DNA of 64,000 nucleotides from Shimia sp022448905 (GCF_047126315.1 NZ_CP138953.1:3534001-3598000), one strand, 5' to 3'; shown: positions 47,954 to 57,703, counted from the stretch's first letter. A program made the numbers and translations. Notes: generated from the letters alone by a model not told the origin.

Positions 47954-49048
47954 TCAGCGCCCCACAATCAACAACTCTTTGGGGAACGACGTCAACGCCC
48001 GCACGCCCTCGGCCGTGACCAGCATGTCGTCCTCAATCCGCACACCAAAGTTGCCCAGATCATACAGCCCCGGCTCATTGGTCCAGACCATGCCCTCCCG
48101 CATCACCTCGTGGTTTCCGCGCATGATGTAAGGCGCCTCATGCACCTCCCGGCCCAAACCATGTCCGGTCTTGGTACGGATGCGATCCGCAAAGGGCGAA
48201 GCCTCCAACACACCGGTGACAGAATCATCAATCTCGTGTGCCGTGACTCCGGGTTTGGTCACCTCAAAACCCCGCAAGTTGGCGGCCAAAACGGTCTCAT
48301 AAACCGCCCGCCCCTCGTCGCTCACGTCGCCCACAAAAACAGTGCGCGTGATGTCCGCTGCAAAACCATCTTTGCGCGCGCCAAAGTCGAACAACAGCGC
48401 GTCACCTTCTTGCACCGCATAGTCAGCCCGCGCCTTGCCATGTGGTCGCGCCGTGTTGTCGCCCGCCACAACAATCGGCGAAAATGCCAGATCATCCGCC
48501 CCTTCAGCAAACAGCGCCTGTATCAAGGCACTCTCGATCTGCTTTTCCGTCTGCCCAATCCGGACACCCTCCAGCACCCGGCTTAATGCGCGCTCGGACA
48601 CATCAATGGCAGACTGAAGGGCTGCCACATCCGCTTCCGTCTTAATCACCCGCAAACCAGAAATCGCTTTCTCGCCGTCCACAATGTGCAAATTCGGCTG
48701 TGCCTTGGTTAGCGCCACCTGCACAAACACCCGCATCACCTGCCCCTCCACGGCCAGGGAACCAATATTGAGGTGCTCGGCTAATGCGGCAAAGGCCGCG
48801 TCATACCCATCCTGATCGCGCCAATCAAACACCGCGCCATCAAAATCCACCAACGCCCAGCTGCCTAATTCCAGGTTAGGCACAATCGCCGCTGGCGCAC
48901 CCTCGGCAGGGATCACCGCCAGAAATGGGCGTTCATGGCTCATAAAAGGCTTCCCGAAGGCACGGGTGAAATTTGGCCCTGGCACCAACGCCACAGCATC
49001 CACATTCAGATCCCGCGCCACTTGGCGATATTCGGACAGGTTCGACAT
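47954..49048 (-). CDS. M24 family metallopeptidase (Xaa-Pro aminopeptidase-like)
   Basis: 364 aa with a creatinase-like N-terminal domain and a pita-bread peptidase domain. The five metal ligands are visible: DFGAR and DITRT (Asp pair), GHGLG (His), NEPGLY (Glu) and RIEDD (Glu). It probably releases the N-terminal residue from Xaa-(hydroxy)proline peptides, and would feed the hydroxyproline pathway next door. It is divergent to the SBP gene; a palindrome (49091-49111) lies 43-63 bases before its start. Confidence 0.88.
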   Translation of the reverse strand: MSNLSEYRQVARDLNVDAVALVPGPNFTRAFGKPFMSHERPFLAVIPAEGAPAAIVPNLELGSWALVDFDGAVFDWRDQDGYDAAFAALAEHLNIGSLAVEGQVMRVFVQVALTKAQPNLHIVDGEKAISGLRVIKTEADVAALQSAIDVSERALSRVLEGVRIGQTEKQIESALIQALFAEGADDLAFSPIVVAGDNTARPHGKARADYAVQEGDALLFDFGARKDGFAADITRTVFVGDVSDEGRAVYETVLAANLRGFEVTKPGVTAHEIDDSVTGVLEASPFADRIRTKTGHGLGREVHEAPYIMRGNHEVMREGMVWTNEPGLYDLGNFGVRIEDDMLVTAEGVRALTSFPKELLIVGR

Positions 49049-49409
49049 TTTGATCTCCTGAAAACACTCGATTCAGCGCAGCGCGTGAGTTTTAGGATAC
49101 AATATCCTAAAATCATCTCCGGGCACAATCACCATAAGAAAGCCAACGCGACGATCCAAGGAATCGCGCGAGTAAGCGGCTACTAACTGCGGGTTTGGCC
49201 CACTGCTTCCCGCTTCACGGACGTCCATCGTTTCCAAAGACGTGAAAATTTCAGCCCACCCCCACCAATAGAAAATCAATCATTTTCATAACCTTAAATG
49301 TACCCCCTCTCCAATCTACCACGCCTCATGCGTTCTCTTGCAAATTTTATATTGGATTTTGTATCCAATTTATCCTAGCACTCGGTCCACCAACTTTTGG
49401 GAGGACCCT
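49049..49409. promoter_or_regulatory. Divergent control region of the hydroxyproline cluster, with two palindromic operators
   Basis: No gene fits in these 361 bases. Site 1: TTTAGGATACAATATCCTAAA (49091-49111), a perfect 9-bp inverted repeat, before the M24 peptidase. Site 2: TTGGATTTTGTATCCAA (49352-49368), before the SBP gene (start 49410). The same palindrome occurs near the GntR and aldehyde dehydrogenase genes. Confidence 0.75.
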
Positions 49410-50210
49410 ATGCTTAAGAAACTTGCTGCCATCGCAGCACTCACCACCTTCGCCGCCATTCCGGCCAAAGCGGACACTCTTGATGACGTCGTTGATCGCG
49501 GCACCCTACGCTGCGGTATGGTGCTCGATTTTCCGCCTATCGGCTACCGTGACGCCAACAACGAGCCAGCCGGCTTTGACGTCGACTACTGCAACGACCT
49601 CGCCGCCGCGCTGGAAGTGGAAGCCGAAGTGCTGCCAGTGACCTGGGCGGAGCGTCTGCCAGTGATTGTCACTGGCCGCGCAGACGTTGTGTTTGGTGCA
49701 ACCTCTGACAGCCTCGCCCGCGCCCGCACCGTCGGCTTCACCATCCCTTACGCGATCTATTACGCCCAAGGCGTGGTGAACGCAGACAGCGGCATCGAAA
49801 CCTTCGAAGACATCCGCGGCAAACGCGTCGCCGCCGCCATCGGCACCGTGCCAGAGCAGGAATGGCTGAAAATCGCCGCCGAATGGGGCGAAGAGGGCAA
49901 CTATCAGGGCTACCAATCCGAAAACGAAGTCTTCCTGGCGGTAGCACAGGGCAAAGCCGACATCGGCATCACCACCAACACCGCCGTTCTGCCAATCACG
50001 CAGCAGTATGACACCGTTGTGGCCGGCCCACGTATGCCTTGGACCACAGACTACACCTCCGTTGTGGGCAAGCGTGAAGACGTAACTTGGCTGAACTACC
50101 TCAACCTGTTTGTGACTCATCAGGTGCGCTCCGGCCGCTACAGCGAACTGTGGGGCAAATACGTCGGCGGCGAAGCGCCAGAGCTGCGCATCCCAGGCGT
50201 GATGTACTGA
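49410..50210 (+). CDS. ABC transporter substrate-binding protein (amino-acid type)
   Basis: 266 aa, Sec signal peptide (MLKKLAAIAALTTFAAIPAKA). Family 3 SBP: TLRCGMVLDFPPIGYRD, FDVDYCNDLAAALEV, ADVVFGATSDSLARART. It probably binds hydroxyproline or a derivative, inferred from the flanking catabolic genes. GGGAGG upstream decides the start at 49410; 24 codons are open before it. Operator-like palindrome 42-58 bases upstream. Confidence 0.85.
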   Translation: MLKKLAAIAALTTFAAIPAKADTLDDVVDRGTLRCGMVLDFPPIGYRDANNEPAGFDVDYCNDLAAALEVEAEVLPVTWAERLPVIVTGRADVVFGATSDSLARARTVGFTIPYAIYYAQGVVNADSGIETFEDIRGKRVAAAIGTVPEQEWLKIAAEWGEEGNYQGYQSENEVFLAVAQGKADIGITTNTAVLPITQQYDTVVAGPRMPWTTDYTSVVGKREDVTWLNYLNLFVTHQVRSGRYSELWGKYVGGEAPELRIPGVMY

Positions 50211-50276
50211 TCCACCACTCCCTAAAACCCGCCCCCGTCCTGTCCAAACTGGGCGGGGGCAACGGGAACACTCCTC

Positions 50277-50939
50277 ATGTTTGACTATAATTTCCATTGG
50301 CGACCGGTGATGAAAAGCCTGCCAGATCTGCTTGAGGCGGCTTTGCTGACCTTGCAGGTGGCGGTGCTGGCCATGATCCTTGGCATCATCATCGGCCTCT
50401 GCCTGGCGCTCATCCGCCTCAACATGCGCGGCCCGTTGCGCTGGATCGCCTCCACCTGGGTCGAACTGGCCCGCAACACCCCTGCCCTGTTTCAACTCTT
50501 CTTCTTCGGCTTTGGTCTTGGCGCCTTTGGCCTGCACCTCTCACCGTACATGATTGTGCTCGCTGGTCTGACCTTCAACTGCGCGGGGTACCTGGCAGAG
50601 AACTTCCGCGGCGGTTTTCAAGCGGTGCCAGACACACAAATCCGCGCCTCGCGCAGCCTCGGCATGACCGCCTGGCAAGCCTACACCCGCATCGTGATCC
50701 CGCAGGTGTTCCGCATCGTCTACCACCCGATCACCAACCAAATGGTCTGGGCTGTGCTCATGTCCTCTCTGGGCATGTTGGTGGGCTTCCGCGAACTCTC
50801 CGGTGAGACACAGTTCTTTGCCTCCCGCACGTTCCGGATTTTCGAATACTTCGCCGTCACCGCGGTCATCTACTACGTGATCGTGAAACTCATCCTCGGA
50901 GCCTCCCGCCTACTGGCGACCCGGCTCTTCCGGTACTGA
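50277..50939 (+). CDS. Polar amino-acid ABC transporter permease 1
   Basis: 220 aa with about five membrane segments and the permease loop RASRSLGMTAWQAYTR. Belongs to the HisM/GlnP family. The 66-base gap after the SBP contains a hairpin (CCCGCCC / GGGCGGG, 50228-50257) that may protect or attenuate the message. Confidence 0.85.
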   Translation: MFDYNFHWRPVMKSLPDLLEAALLTLQVAVLAMILGIIIGLCLALIRLNMRGPLRWIASTWVELARNTPALFQLFFFGFGLGAFGLHLSPYMIVLAGLTFNCAGYLAENFRGGFQAVPDTQIRASRSLGMTAWQAYTRIVIPQVFRIVYHPITNQMVWAVLMSSLGMLVGFRELSGETQFFASRTFRIFEYFAVTAVIYYVIVKLILGASRLLATRLFRY

Positions 50940-50949
50940 GGAGCGCCCC

Positions 50950-51612
50950 ATGGAACCTACTGTCAGCTTCTTCAGCGGCTTTGCTCCCAAAGACCTCCTG
51001 TTTCTTGGCGAAGCCGCCCTACGCACCATGTGGATTTCGGTCCTGTCGATCTCCATCGGCACTGTACTAGGCGTGATCTTCGGTTGGATTTTGTACGAAG
51101 GCAAATGGGCCGCCGCTCTGACTGTTGCCCCCATTCTGGACGTCTTTCGCTCCGTGCCCCTGATCATCCAACTGGTGCTGTTTTACAATTTCGCACCAAT
51201 CGTGGGGCTCAACCTCGATCCCTTTGCCTCAGGCGTGGTGATCCTCACGATCTACACCGCCTCGCTTGTGGCCAACGTCGCCCGTGGCGGCATTGAGGCT
51301 GTGCAACCCTCCATGCGCCGTGCCGCGCGCAGCCTGGGCATGAGCTACTGGCAAGACCTGCGCCATGTGGTGCTGCCCATCGGCGGCCGCGCCGTATTCC
51401 CCGCTTGGGTCGGTGTGGCGCTCGGCGTGATGAAAGACAGCGCGCTGGTCTCGGTACTTGGCTACGTCGAGTTGCTCAAGGCCAGCCAGATCCTGATCAC
51501 CCGGACACAGGAACCCTTCCTCATCCTCACACTCGCTGGCGCCTTCTACTTCGCGCTCAGCTACCCAATTTCGCGCTACGCCGCGTCGCTTGAAAGAAAG
51601 TGGGCCCAATGA
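50950..51612 (+). CDS. Polar amino-acid ABC transporter permease 2
   Basis: 220 aa, five membrane segments, loop AARSLGMSYWQDLRH. Starts 10 bases after permease 1 with GAGGAG upstream; overlaps the ATPase gene by 4 bases (ATGA). Confidence 0.85.
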   Translation: MEPTVSFFSGFAPKDLLFLGEAALRTMWISVLSISIGTVLGVIFGWILYEGKWAAALTVAPILDVFRSVPLIIQLVLFYNFAPIVGLNLDPFASGVVILTIYTASLVANVARGGIEAVQPSMRRAARSLGMSYWQDLRHVVLPIGGRAVFPAWVGVALGVMKDSALVSVLGYVELLKASQILITRTQEPFLILTLAGAFYFALSYPISRYAASLERKWAQ

Positions 51613-52331
51613 TCGAAATTCATGACCTGCACAAATACTTTGGCTCCCTGCATGTGCTCAAAGGCATCAACCTGAACGTCGAGAAAGGCGAAGTTCTCTC
51701 CGTCATCGGCGCATCGGGTTCGGGCAAATCCACCCTGCTCTATTGCATCAACGGTTTGGAACCGGTGCAACAGGGCAAAGTCGTGGTCGATGGCACCGAC
51801 GTGCACGCCAAAGGCACCGACATCAACAAACTGCGCCAGCAACTGGGCATGGTGTTTCAACAATGGAACAGCTTCCCGCACCTGACAGCATTGGAAAATG
51901 TCGCCCTCGCGCCCAAAATCGTGAAAGGCAAATCCAAAGCCGAAGCCCGCGAAATCGCCGCGCAACAGCTCAAACACGTGGGTCTGGGCGAGAAACTCGA
52001 CGTCTACCCGTCGGCTCTCTCCGGTGGTCAACAGCAACGTTTGGCTATCGCCCGCGCCCTCGCGATGGAGCCGGAGTACATGCTTTTTGACGAAGCCACC
52101 TCCGCGCTTGACCCGGAGTTGGTGGGCGAAGTGCTCGAAACCATGCGCATGCTGGCCGAAGAAGGCATGACCATGATCTGCGTCACCCACGAAATGGGCT
52201 TTGCCCGCGACGTGAGCGACCGCGTCGCCTTCTTCCACCAGGGCGTGATGGAAGAGATCGGCCCACCCGAGCAGATTTTCGGCACCCCACAATCTGAACA
52301 CACCCAAAAATTTCTCGCCAACGTGCGCTAA
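51609..52331 (+). CDS. Amino-acid ABC transporter ATP-binding protein
   Basis: 240 aa. Walker A GASGSGKST, signature LSGGQQQRLA, Walker B YMLFDEATSALD, His in THEMGFA. GlnQ-type. The ATG at 51609 gives a 4-base overlap with the permease. Confidence 0.92.
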   Translation: MIEIHDLHKYFGSLHVLKGINLNVEKGEVLSVIGASGSGKSTLLYCINGLEPVQQGKVVVDGTDVHAKGTDINKLRQQLGMVFQQWNSFPHLTALENVALAPKIVKGKSKAEAREIAAQQLKHVGLGEKLDVYPSALSGGQQQRLAIARALAMEPEYMLFDEATSALDPELVGEVLETMRMLAEEGMTMICVTHEMGFARDVSDRVAFFHQGVMEEIGPPEQIFGTPQSEHTQKFLANVR

Positions 52332-52362
52332 CCCCGCACGCAAGACCAAAAAGGCTCAAGCT

Positions 52363-53322
52363 ATGACCAATAATATCTTCTCCGGCACCATGCCGGCCCT
52401 CATGACCCCGTGCAAAGCCGACCGCACCCCGGATTACGACGCGCTTGTGAAAAAAGGCCACGACATGATCGCGGCGGGTATGTCCGCCGTTGTCTACTGC
52501 GGCTCCATGGGCGACTGGCCCCTACTGACCGACGAGGAGCGCATGACCGGTGTGGAACGTCTGGTTGAGGCGGGCATCCCCGTGGTGGTTGGCACCGGCG
52601 CCATCAACTCCAAATCCGCCGTTGCCCACGCTGCGCACGCGCAAAAAGTTGGCGCCGTTGGCTTGATGGTCATCCCGCGTGTGCTGTCTCGCGGCTCTTC
52701 CATCGCAGCGCAGAAGAACCACTTCAAAGCCATCCTTGAGGCCGCACCAGATGTGCCAGCCATCATCTACAACAGTCCAGTCTACGGCTTCGCCACCCGT
52801 GCTGAGCTGTTCTTCGCCCTGCGCGCAGAGCACAAAAACCTGATTGGTTTCAAAGAGTTTGGCGGCAAAGACGATCTGCGTTACGCGGCAGAACACATCA
52901 CCTCGCAAGACGATCAGGTCACCTTGATGGTCGGCGTGGACACCGAAGTCTACCACGGCTTTGTCAACTGTGGCGCCACCGGCTCCATCACTGGCATTGG
53001 CACCGCCCTGCCCAAAGAAGCCCTGCTGCTCGCCGCCCTGTCGCAGAAAGCTGCCGCAGGTCACGCCGAAGCCCGTATGCGTGCCAAGGAACTGGAAGAG
53101 GCCTTTGGCGTTCTGGCCAGCTTTGATGAAGGCACCGATCTGGTCCTCTACTACAAGTACCTGCTCGTGCTGAACGGCGAGGAAGAATACCGCCTGCACT
53201 TCAACGAAACCGACATTCTGAGCGACGCCCAGCGCAACTACTGCGAACAGCAATACAGCCTGTTCCGCACCTGGTTTGCCGATTGGTCCAAGCAAGGCGG
53301 AGTCATCGCTGAATGCATGTGA
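52363..53322 (+). CDS. DapA-family lyase, probable pyrroline-4-hydroxy-2-carboxylate deaminase
   Basis: 319 aa of the dihydrodipicolinate-synthase/N-acetylneuraminate-lyase superfamily: GSMGDWPLLTDEER near residue 47, YNSPVYG (Tyr) near 135 and GFKEFGG (Schiff-base Lys) near 165. Its place between the transporter and the epimerase gene indicates the deaminase that turns Delta1-pyrroline-4-hydroxy-2-carboxylate into 2-oxoglutarate semialdehyde. This assignment is by context. It overlaps the epimerase gene by 10 bases. Confidence 0.8.
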   Translation: MTNNIFSGTMPALMTPCKADRTPDYDALVKKGHDMIAAGMSAVVYCGSMGDWPLLTDEERMTGVERLVEAGIPVVVGTGAINSKSAVAHAAHAQKVGAVGLMVIPRVLSRGSSIAAQKNHFKAILEAAPDVPAIIYNSPVYGFATRAELFFALRAEHKNLIGFKEFGGKDDLRYAAEHITSQDDQVTLMVGVDTEVYHGFVNCGATGSITGIGTALPKEALLLAALSQKAAAGHAEARMRAKELEEAFGVLASFDEGTDLVLYYKYLLVLNGEEEYRLHFNETDILSDAQRNYCEQQYSLFRTWFADWSKQGGVIAECM

Positions 53323-54245
53323 TCGACAGCCATACAGGGGGAGAGCCCACACGGGTGATCCTGGACGGGGGGCCGGATCTGGGGACCGGCTCCCTTGCGG
53401 AGCGCGCCCGCCGCCTCGCCACGGAGCATGAGGAATTCTATCTCTCTGTCATGCGCGAGCCGCGTGGCCAACCCGCTATGGTGGGCGCGCTGCTTGTTGA
53501 ACCCGTGGACCCCACCTGTGTGGCCGGTGTCATCTATTTTGACATGGGCGCCGTGCTTGGCATGTGCGGCCATGGCACCATTGGCCTTACTGTGACGCTG
53601 GCCCATCTGGGGCGCATCACCCCCGGTGTGCATCGCATCGAAACCCCGGCCGGTGTGGTGGAGGTGGAGTTGAGCGACGCCAACACTGTCACCGTGCGCA
53701 ATGTCGAAAGCCGTCGTGTGCGCAAACAGGTGCATTTGGACGTGCCCGCGTATGGCGCTGTTACCGGTGACGTGGCCTATGGCGGCAACTGGTTCTTCAT
53801 TCTTGATCCCAGCCCGCTGCCTGTGAACATCGGCAACACTCGGGCCTTGACCGACATGGGCATCGCCATTCGCGAAGCCGCCATCGCGGTCGGTGCAGGT
53901 GGAGAGAACGGCGAACCAATCGATCACGTGATTTTTCAGGGCGAAGCGCCGGAGAAAGGCGTGCACAGCCGAAACTTCGTGCTGTGCCCGGATGACACCT
54001 ATGATCGCTCGCCCTGTGGCACGGGCAGCTCGGCCCGCTTGGCCTGCTTGGCTGCAGACAACCGCTTGGCGCCAGGTGAAGAGATCGTGCAGCACAGCGT
54101 GATCGGCAGCCCCTACACGTTGTCTTACCAAACCGGCCCCAACGGTGGCGTGATCCCCTCCATCACAGGACAAGCCTTTGTCACCGCACAAAGCACCATC
54201 CTGTTTGAAACCAAAGACCCGTTCAAACACGGCATCGCGCACTAG
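53313..54245 (+). CDS. 4-hydroxyproline 2-epimerase (proline racemase family)
   Basis: 310 aa. Both catalytic cysteines are present: MCGHGTIG (near residue 86) and SPCGTGSSA (near 231). With two cysteines the enzyme uses the two-base mechanism, here probably converting trans-4-hydroxy-L-proline to cis-4-hydroxy-D-proline. DSHTGGEPTR at the start is the family leader. It starts 10 bases before the end of the DapA-like gene. Confidence 0.88.
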   Translation: MHVIDSHTGGEPTRVILDGGPDLGTGSLAERARRLATEHEEFYLSVMREPRGQPAMVGALLVEPVDPTCVAGVIYFDMGAVLGMCGHGTIGLTVTLAHLGRITPGVHRIETPAGVVEVELSDANTVTVRNVESRRVRKQVHLDVPAYGAVTGDVAYGGNWFFILDPSPLPVNIGNTRALTDMGIAIREAAIAVGAGGENGEPIDHVIFQGEAPEKGVHSRNFVLCPDDTYDRSPCGTGSSARLACLAADNRLAPGEEIVQHSVIGSPYTLSYQTGPNGGVIPSITGQAFVTAQSTILFETKDPFKHGIAH

Positions 54246-54311
54246 CGCCTTCCGGACAGACATCCCGCCTCGTGCCTGTCCGGTTCCTCCCTCTCACGAC
54301 AGGTCACAGGC

Positions 54312-55550
54312 ATGACAAACGATATCATCGTCATTGGCGCCGGCATCATCGGCATCTCCACCGCACTGGAACTGCAACGTCGCGGCCATCAGGTCCGTGT
54401 TCTGGATCGCAGCGGTATTGCGGCGGAAGCCTCCCAAGGGAACGCAGGCGCCTTTGCCTTTACCGATATTGTCCCGCTCGCCACCCCCGGCATCATGCGC
54501 AAAGCTCCCAAATGGCTGCTTGATCCGCTTGGCCCCCTGTCGATTCCACCTGCCTACGCTCTGAAAATCGCTCCTTGGATGCTCCGCTTTTGGCGTGCCA
54601 GCTGGCAAGACCGCTACACCGCCTCGGTGGATGCCCAAACCCGGTTGATGACCCATTCCCGCGCTGCTCTGGAGCGTCAGATCACCGCCACAAATGGCGA
54701 AGACATGATGCAGCGCGAAGGCCAGTTACAACTCTATGAAGGCGAAAAAGAGTTCCGCGCCAGCCTGCCCGGTTGGGAGCTGCGCCGCGCACATGGCATC
54801 GACTTTCAAATGCTCGAAAGCCCCGACGCCATCGCAGAAATCCAACCTGGGCTTGATCCGAGGTTCACCCATGCGATGTTCACTCCCGGCTGGATGAACA
54901 CAGTTGATCCTCAAGCCTGGACACAGCATCTCGCCAAAGCATTTCTCGCGCTTGGTGGTCATATCGACACTGCAACCATTCACGCGCTGAAATGCCATGA
55001 TAGCGCCGCCGTTGTGCACACCGAAAACGGCCCCATCACCGCCCCCCAAGTGATTGTGGCGGCAGGAGCTTGGTCCCATCACCTCGCCCATACTATGGGC
55101 GACAAAATACCGCTTGAAACAGAACGCGGCTACAACACCACGCTGCCTGCAGGCGCTTTCCCGCTGCGCACCCACTTGACCTTTGGTGGGCACGGATTTG
55201 TCGTGACCAAGATCAACGGCGGCGTCCGCGTCGGCGGTGCTGTGGAACTTGGCGGCCTCAAACTCAAACCCAACTACAAACGCGCCGACACACTTCTGCA
55301 CAAAGCGGCCAAGTTCATGCCTGCGCTGGACACGTCTGGCGGCAAGCAATGGATGGGCTGCCGCCCCTCTTTGCCAGACAGCCTGCCCGTCATCGGCCCC
55401 TCCGCACGCAGCAGCAACATCCTCTACGCTTTTGGCCACGGCCACCTCGGCCTCACCCAATCCGCTGGCACCGCCGAACTGATCGCGGATCTCGTGGACA
55501 ACGCCTCACCCGCCATACCTCTGACCGCCTATGCGGCCACCCGTTTCTGA
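54312..55550 (+). CDS. FAD-dependent D-amino-acid dehydrogenase (D-hydroxyproline dehydrogenase)
   Basis: 412 aa DAO/DadA fold: GAGIIGISTALELQRRG at the N-terminus binds FAD, with further FAD contacts at EASQGNAGAFAFTDI and the C-terminal FGHGHLGLTQSAGTAE. Takes cis-4-hydroxy-D-proline to Delta1-pyrroline-4-hydroxy-2-carboxylate; electrons go to the respiratory chain. Context-based assignment. Confidence 0.85.
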   Translation: MTNDIIVIGAGIIGISTALELQRRGHQVRVLDRSGIAAEASQGNAGAFAFTDIVPLATPGIMRKAPKWLLDPLGPLSIPPAYALKIAPWMLRFWRASWQDRYTASVDAQTRLMTHSRAALERQITATNGEDMMQREGQLQLYEGEKEFRASLPGWELRRAHGIDFQMLESPDAIAEIQPGLDPRFTHAMFTPGWMNTVDPQAWTQHLAKAFLALGGHIDTATIHALKCHDSAAVVHTENGPITAPQVIVAAGAWSHHLAHTMGDKIPLETERGYNTTLPAGAFPLRTHLTFGGHGFVVTKINGGVRVGGAVELGGLKLKPNYKRADTLLHKAAKFMPALDTSGGKQWMGCRPSLPDSLPVIGPSARSSNILYAFGHGHLGLTQSAGTAELIADLVDNASPAIPLTAYAATRF

Positions 55551-55562
55551 AGGAGCGCCCTT

Positions 55563-56666
55563 ATGAAAATCACCGGTTTCAACGTCTACCAAGTGGACCT
55601 GCCTCTGAAAGAAGGCCGCTATAACTGGTCCAACGGCAACTTCATCGAGGTCTTTGACAGCACAGTGCTGGAAATCCTCACTGATGAAGGCCTCAAAGGC
55701 TACGCTGAGTGCTGCCCACTGGGCTCCGCTTATCTGCCGTCTTTTGCCAAAGGCGTGCGTGCTGGCCTTGCCGAACTGGCCCCCCACCTCATTGGTCAGG
55801 ACCCGCTCAACATTGGCGCCATCAACCGCACCATGGACGCCGCCCTGCGCGGTCACCCCTATGCCAAAGCCCCAGTCGACATCGCCTGCTGGGACTTGCT
55901 GGGCAAAGCCACCCTGTTGCCAGTCTACACCCTGCTGGGCGGTGCCGCGCAAGACGACGTTGTGCTCTACCGCGCCATCAGCCAGGAAGACCCGGATGTC
56001 ATGGCCAAAAAAATCGAAAGCTATGCCGCCGAAGGCTACACCAAGTTCCAACTCAAAGTGGGCGGTGAAGCCAATGACGACATTGACCGCATCCGCGCCA
56101 CCCGCGCTGTTCTGAAGAAAACCGATCAGTTGGTGGCCGACGCCAATACCGGTTGGACCCGTCATGAAGCCGCCCGGGTTGTAAACGCCGTGTCCGATCT
56201 CGACGTCTATATCGAACAGCCCTGCCTGACCTATGAGGAAAGCGTCTCGATCCGCCGCCGCACCTCTCTGCCCTTTGTGATGGACGAGGTCATCGACACG
56301 CCCAACACCCTGGTGAAAGGCATTGCTGAAGACGCGATGGACGCCATCAACCTGAAAATCTCCAAGGTCGGCGGCCTCACCAAGGCCCGCCAGATGCGGG
56401 ACCTCTGCGTGGCGCATGGCATCCCCATGACGATTGAGGACACCTGGGGCGGCGACATCACCACCGCAGCCATTGCCCATCTCGCACGTTCCACCCCCGC
56501 GGAATTCACTTTCTCCGCGACAGACTTCAACTCTTACGGCACAGTCACCATCGCCGAGGGTGCACCGGAGCGTAAGAATGGCCGCATGACCGCACCGGAC
56601 ACGCGAGGCCTTGGCATCACACCTGTGTTTGACGCTCTAGGCGAGCCAGTCGCCACCTACCGCTGA
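55563..56666 (+). CDS. Enolase-superfamily (mandelate racemase/muconate lactonizing) enzyme
   Basis: 367 aa. Metal ligands lie in VADANTGW (Asp), YIEQPC (Glu) and VMDEVID (Asp or Glu). The second-site lysine is in NLKISKVGG. The first-site motif reads FQLKVGG: K is preceded by Gln, not by the Lys of the usual K-x-K pair. Two opposed lysines allow a racemase or a dehydratase. The nearest known relatives are the hydroxyproline betaine epimerase HpbD and the cis-3-hydroxy-L-proline dehydratase of marine alphaproteobacteria; which of these applies is open, but no Rieske demethylase for betaines is in the cluster. Confidence 0.8.
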   Translation: MKITGFNVYQVDLPLKEGRYNWSNGNFIEVFDSTVLEILTDEGLKGYAECCPLGSAYLPSFAKGVRAGLAELAPHLIGQDPLNIGAINRTMDAALRGHPYAKAPVDIACWDLLGKATLLPVYTLLGGAAQDDVVLYRAISQEDPDVMAKKIESYAAEGYTKFQLKVGGEANDDIDRIRATRAVLKKTDQLVADANTGWTRHEAARVVNAVSDLDVYIEQPCLTYEESVSIRRRTSLPFVMDEVIDTPNTLVKGIAEDAMDAINLKISKVGGLTKARQMRDLCVAHGIPMTIEDTWGGDITTAAIAHLARSTPAEFTFSATDFNSYGTVTIAEGAPERKNGRMTAPDTRGLGITPVFDALGEPVATYR

Positions 56667-56677
56667 AGGACCACATA

Positions 56678-57703
56678 ATGCGCAGCAGCAAAACCATCCA
56701 CGTGATCTCCGCCCATGCTGAAGGCGAAGTGGGCGACGTGATTGTCGGTGGCGTAACCCAGCCACCGGGCGACACCATCTGGGAGCAACGCAGCTTCATT
56801 GCCAAAGATCAAACCCTGCGGAACTTCGTCCTAAACGAACCGCGTGGTGGTGTCTTCCGCCATGTGAACCTGCTGGTACCGCCCAAACATCCGGACGCCG
56901 ACGCCGCCTGGATCATTATGGAGCCCGAGGACACGCCCCCCATGTCTGGCTCCAACTCGATTTGCGTTTCCACGGTGCTTCTGGACAGTGGCATCATCCC
57001 GATGCAGGAACCGGAAACCCACATGACGCTGGAGGCCCCCGGCGGTTTGGTCAAAGTCCGTGCTGAATGCAAAGACGGCAAGGCGCAGCGTATCTTTGTG
57101 CAAAACCTGCCCAGCTTTGCCGACAAAATTGGCGTTCCGCTGGACGTACCGGGTCACGGCACAATCACGGTGGACACGGCCTATGGCGGCGACAGCTTTG
57201 TGGTTGTCGACGCCTCCGCGCTTGGCTTTGACATTGTGGAACACGAGGCCAAAGACATCGCGCGTCTGGGTGTCGCCATCACCAACGCCGCAAACGACCA
57301 GCTTGGTTTCACGCACCCGGAAAATACGGATTGGGACCACATCTCTTTCTGCGCGTTCTGCGGCCCCCTCTCCCGCACAGAGACAGGCCTCACGGGCAAA
57401 TCTGCCGTGGCTATTCAGCCGGGCAAAGTGGACCGTTCCCCCACTGGCACAGCTGTCTCCGCCCGCATGGCCCTTATGGCCGCCAAGGGGCAGATGAAAC
57501 CCAACGAGACCTTTGAAGCGATGTCCATCATTGGCTCCCGCTTCTCCGGCCGCATCGTGGAAAGCACATCCGTTGGCGACCGCCCAGCCATTGTCCCGGA
57601 AATCTCTGGCCGCGGCTGGGTGACCGGCATACATCAACACATGTTGGACCCGGACGATCCCTGGCCCACAGGCTACCGCCTGAGCGACACCTGGGGCGCA
57701 TAA
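56678..57703 (+). CDS. Proline racemase family protein, probable trans-3-hydroxy-L-proline dehydratase
   Basis: 341 aa. The two catalytic cysteine positions are replaced: PPMSGSNSIC has Ser where 4-hydroxyproline epimerase has Cys, and SPTGTAVSA has Thr in place of the second Cys. Loss of the second Cys blocks two-base racemisation and is typical of the 3-hydroxyproline dehydratases of this family. Product would be Delta1-pyrroline-2-carboxylate, used by the next gene. GAAGGA lies before the ATG. Confidence 0.82.
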   Translation: MRSSKTIHVISAHAEGEVGDVIVGGVTQPPGDTIWEQRSFIAKDQTLRNFVLNEPRGGVFRHVNLLVPPKHPDADAAWIIMEPEDTPPMSGSNSICVSTVLLDSGIIPMQEPETHMTLEAPGGLVKVRAECKDGKAQRIFVQNLPSFADKIGVPLDVPGHGTITVDTAYGGDSFVVVDASALGFDIVEHEAKDIARLGVAITNAANDQLGFTHPENTDWDHISFCAFCGPLSRTETGLTGKSAVAIQPGKVDRSPTGTAVSARMALMAAKGQMKPNETFEAMSIIGSRFSGRIVESTSVGDRPAIVPEISGRGWVTGIHQHMLDPDDPWPTGYRLSDTWGA

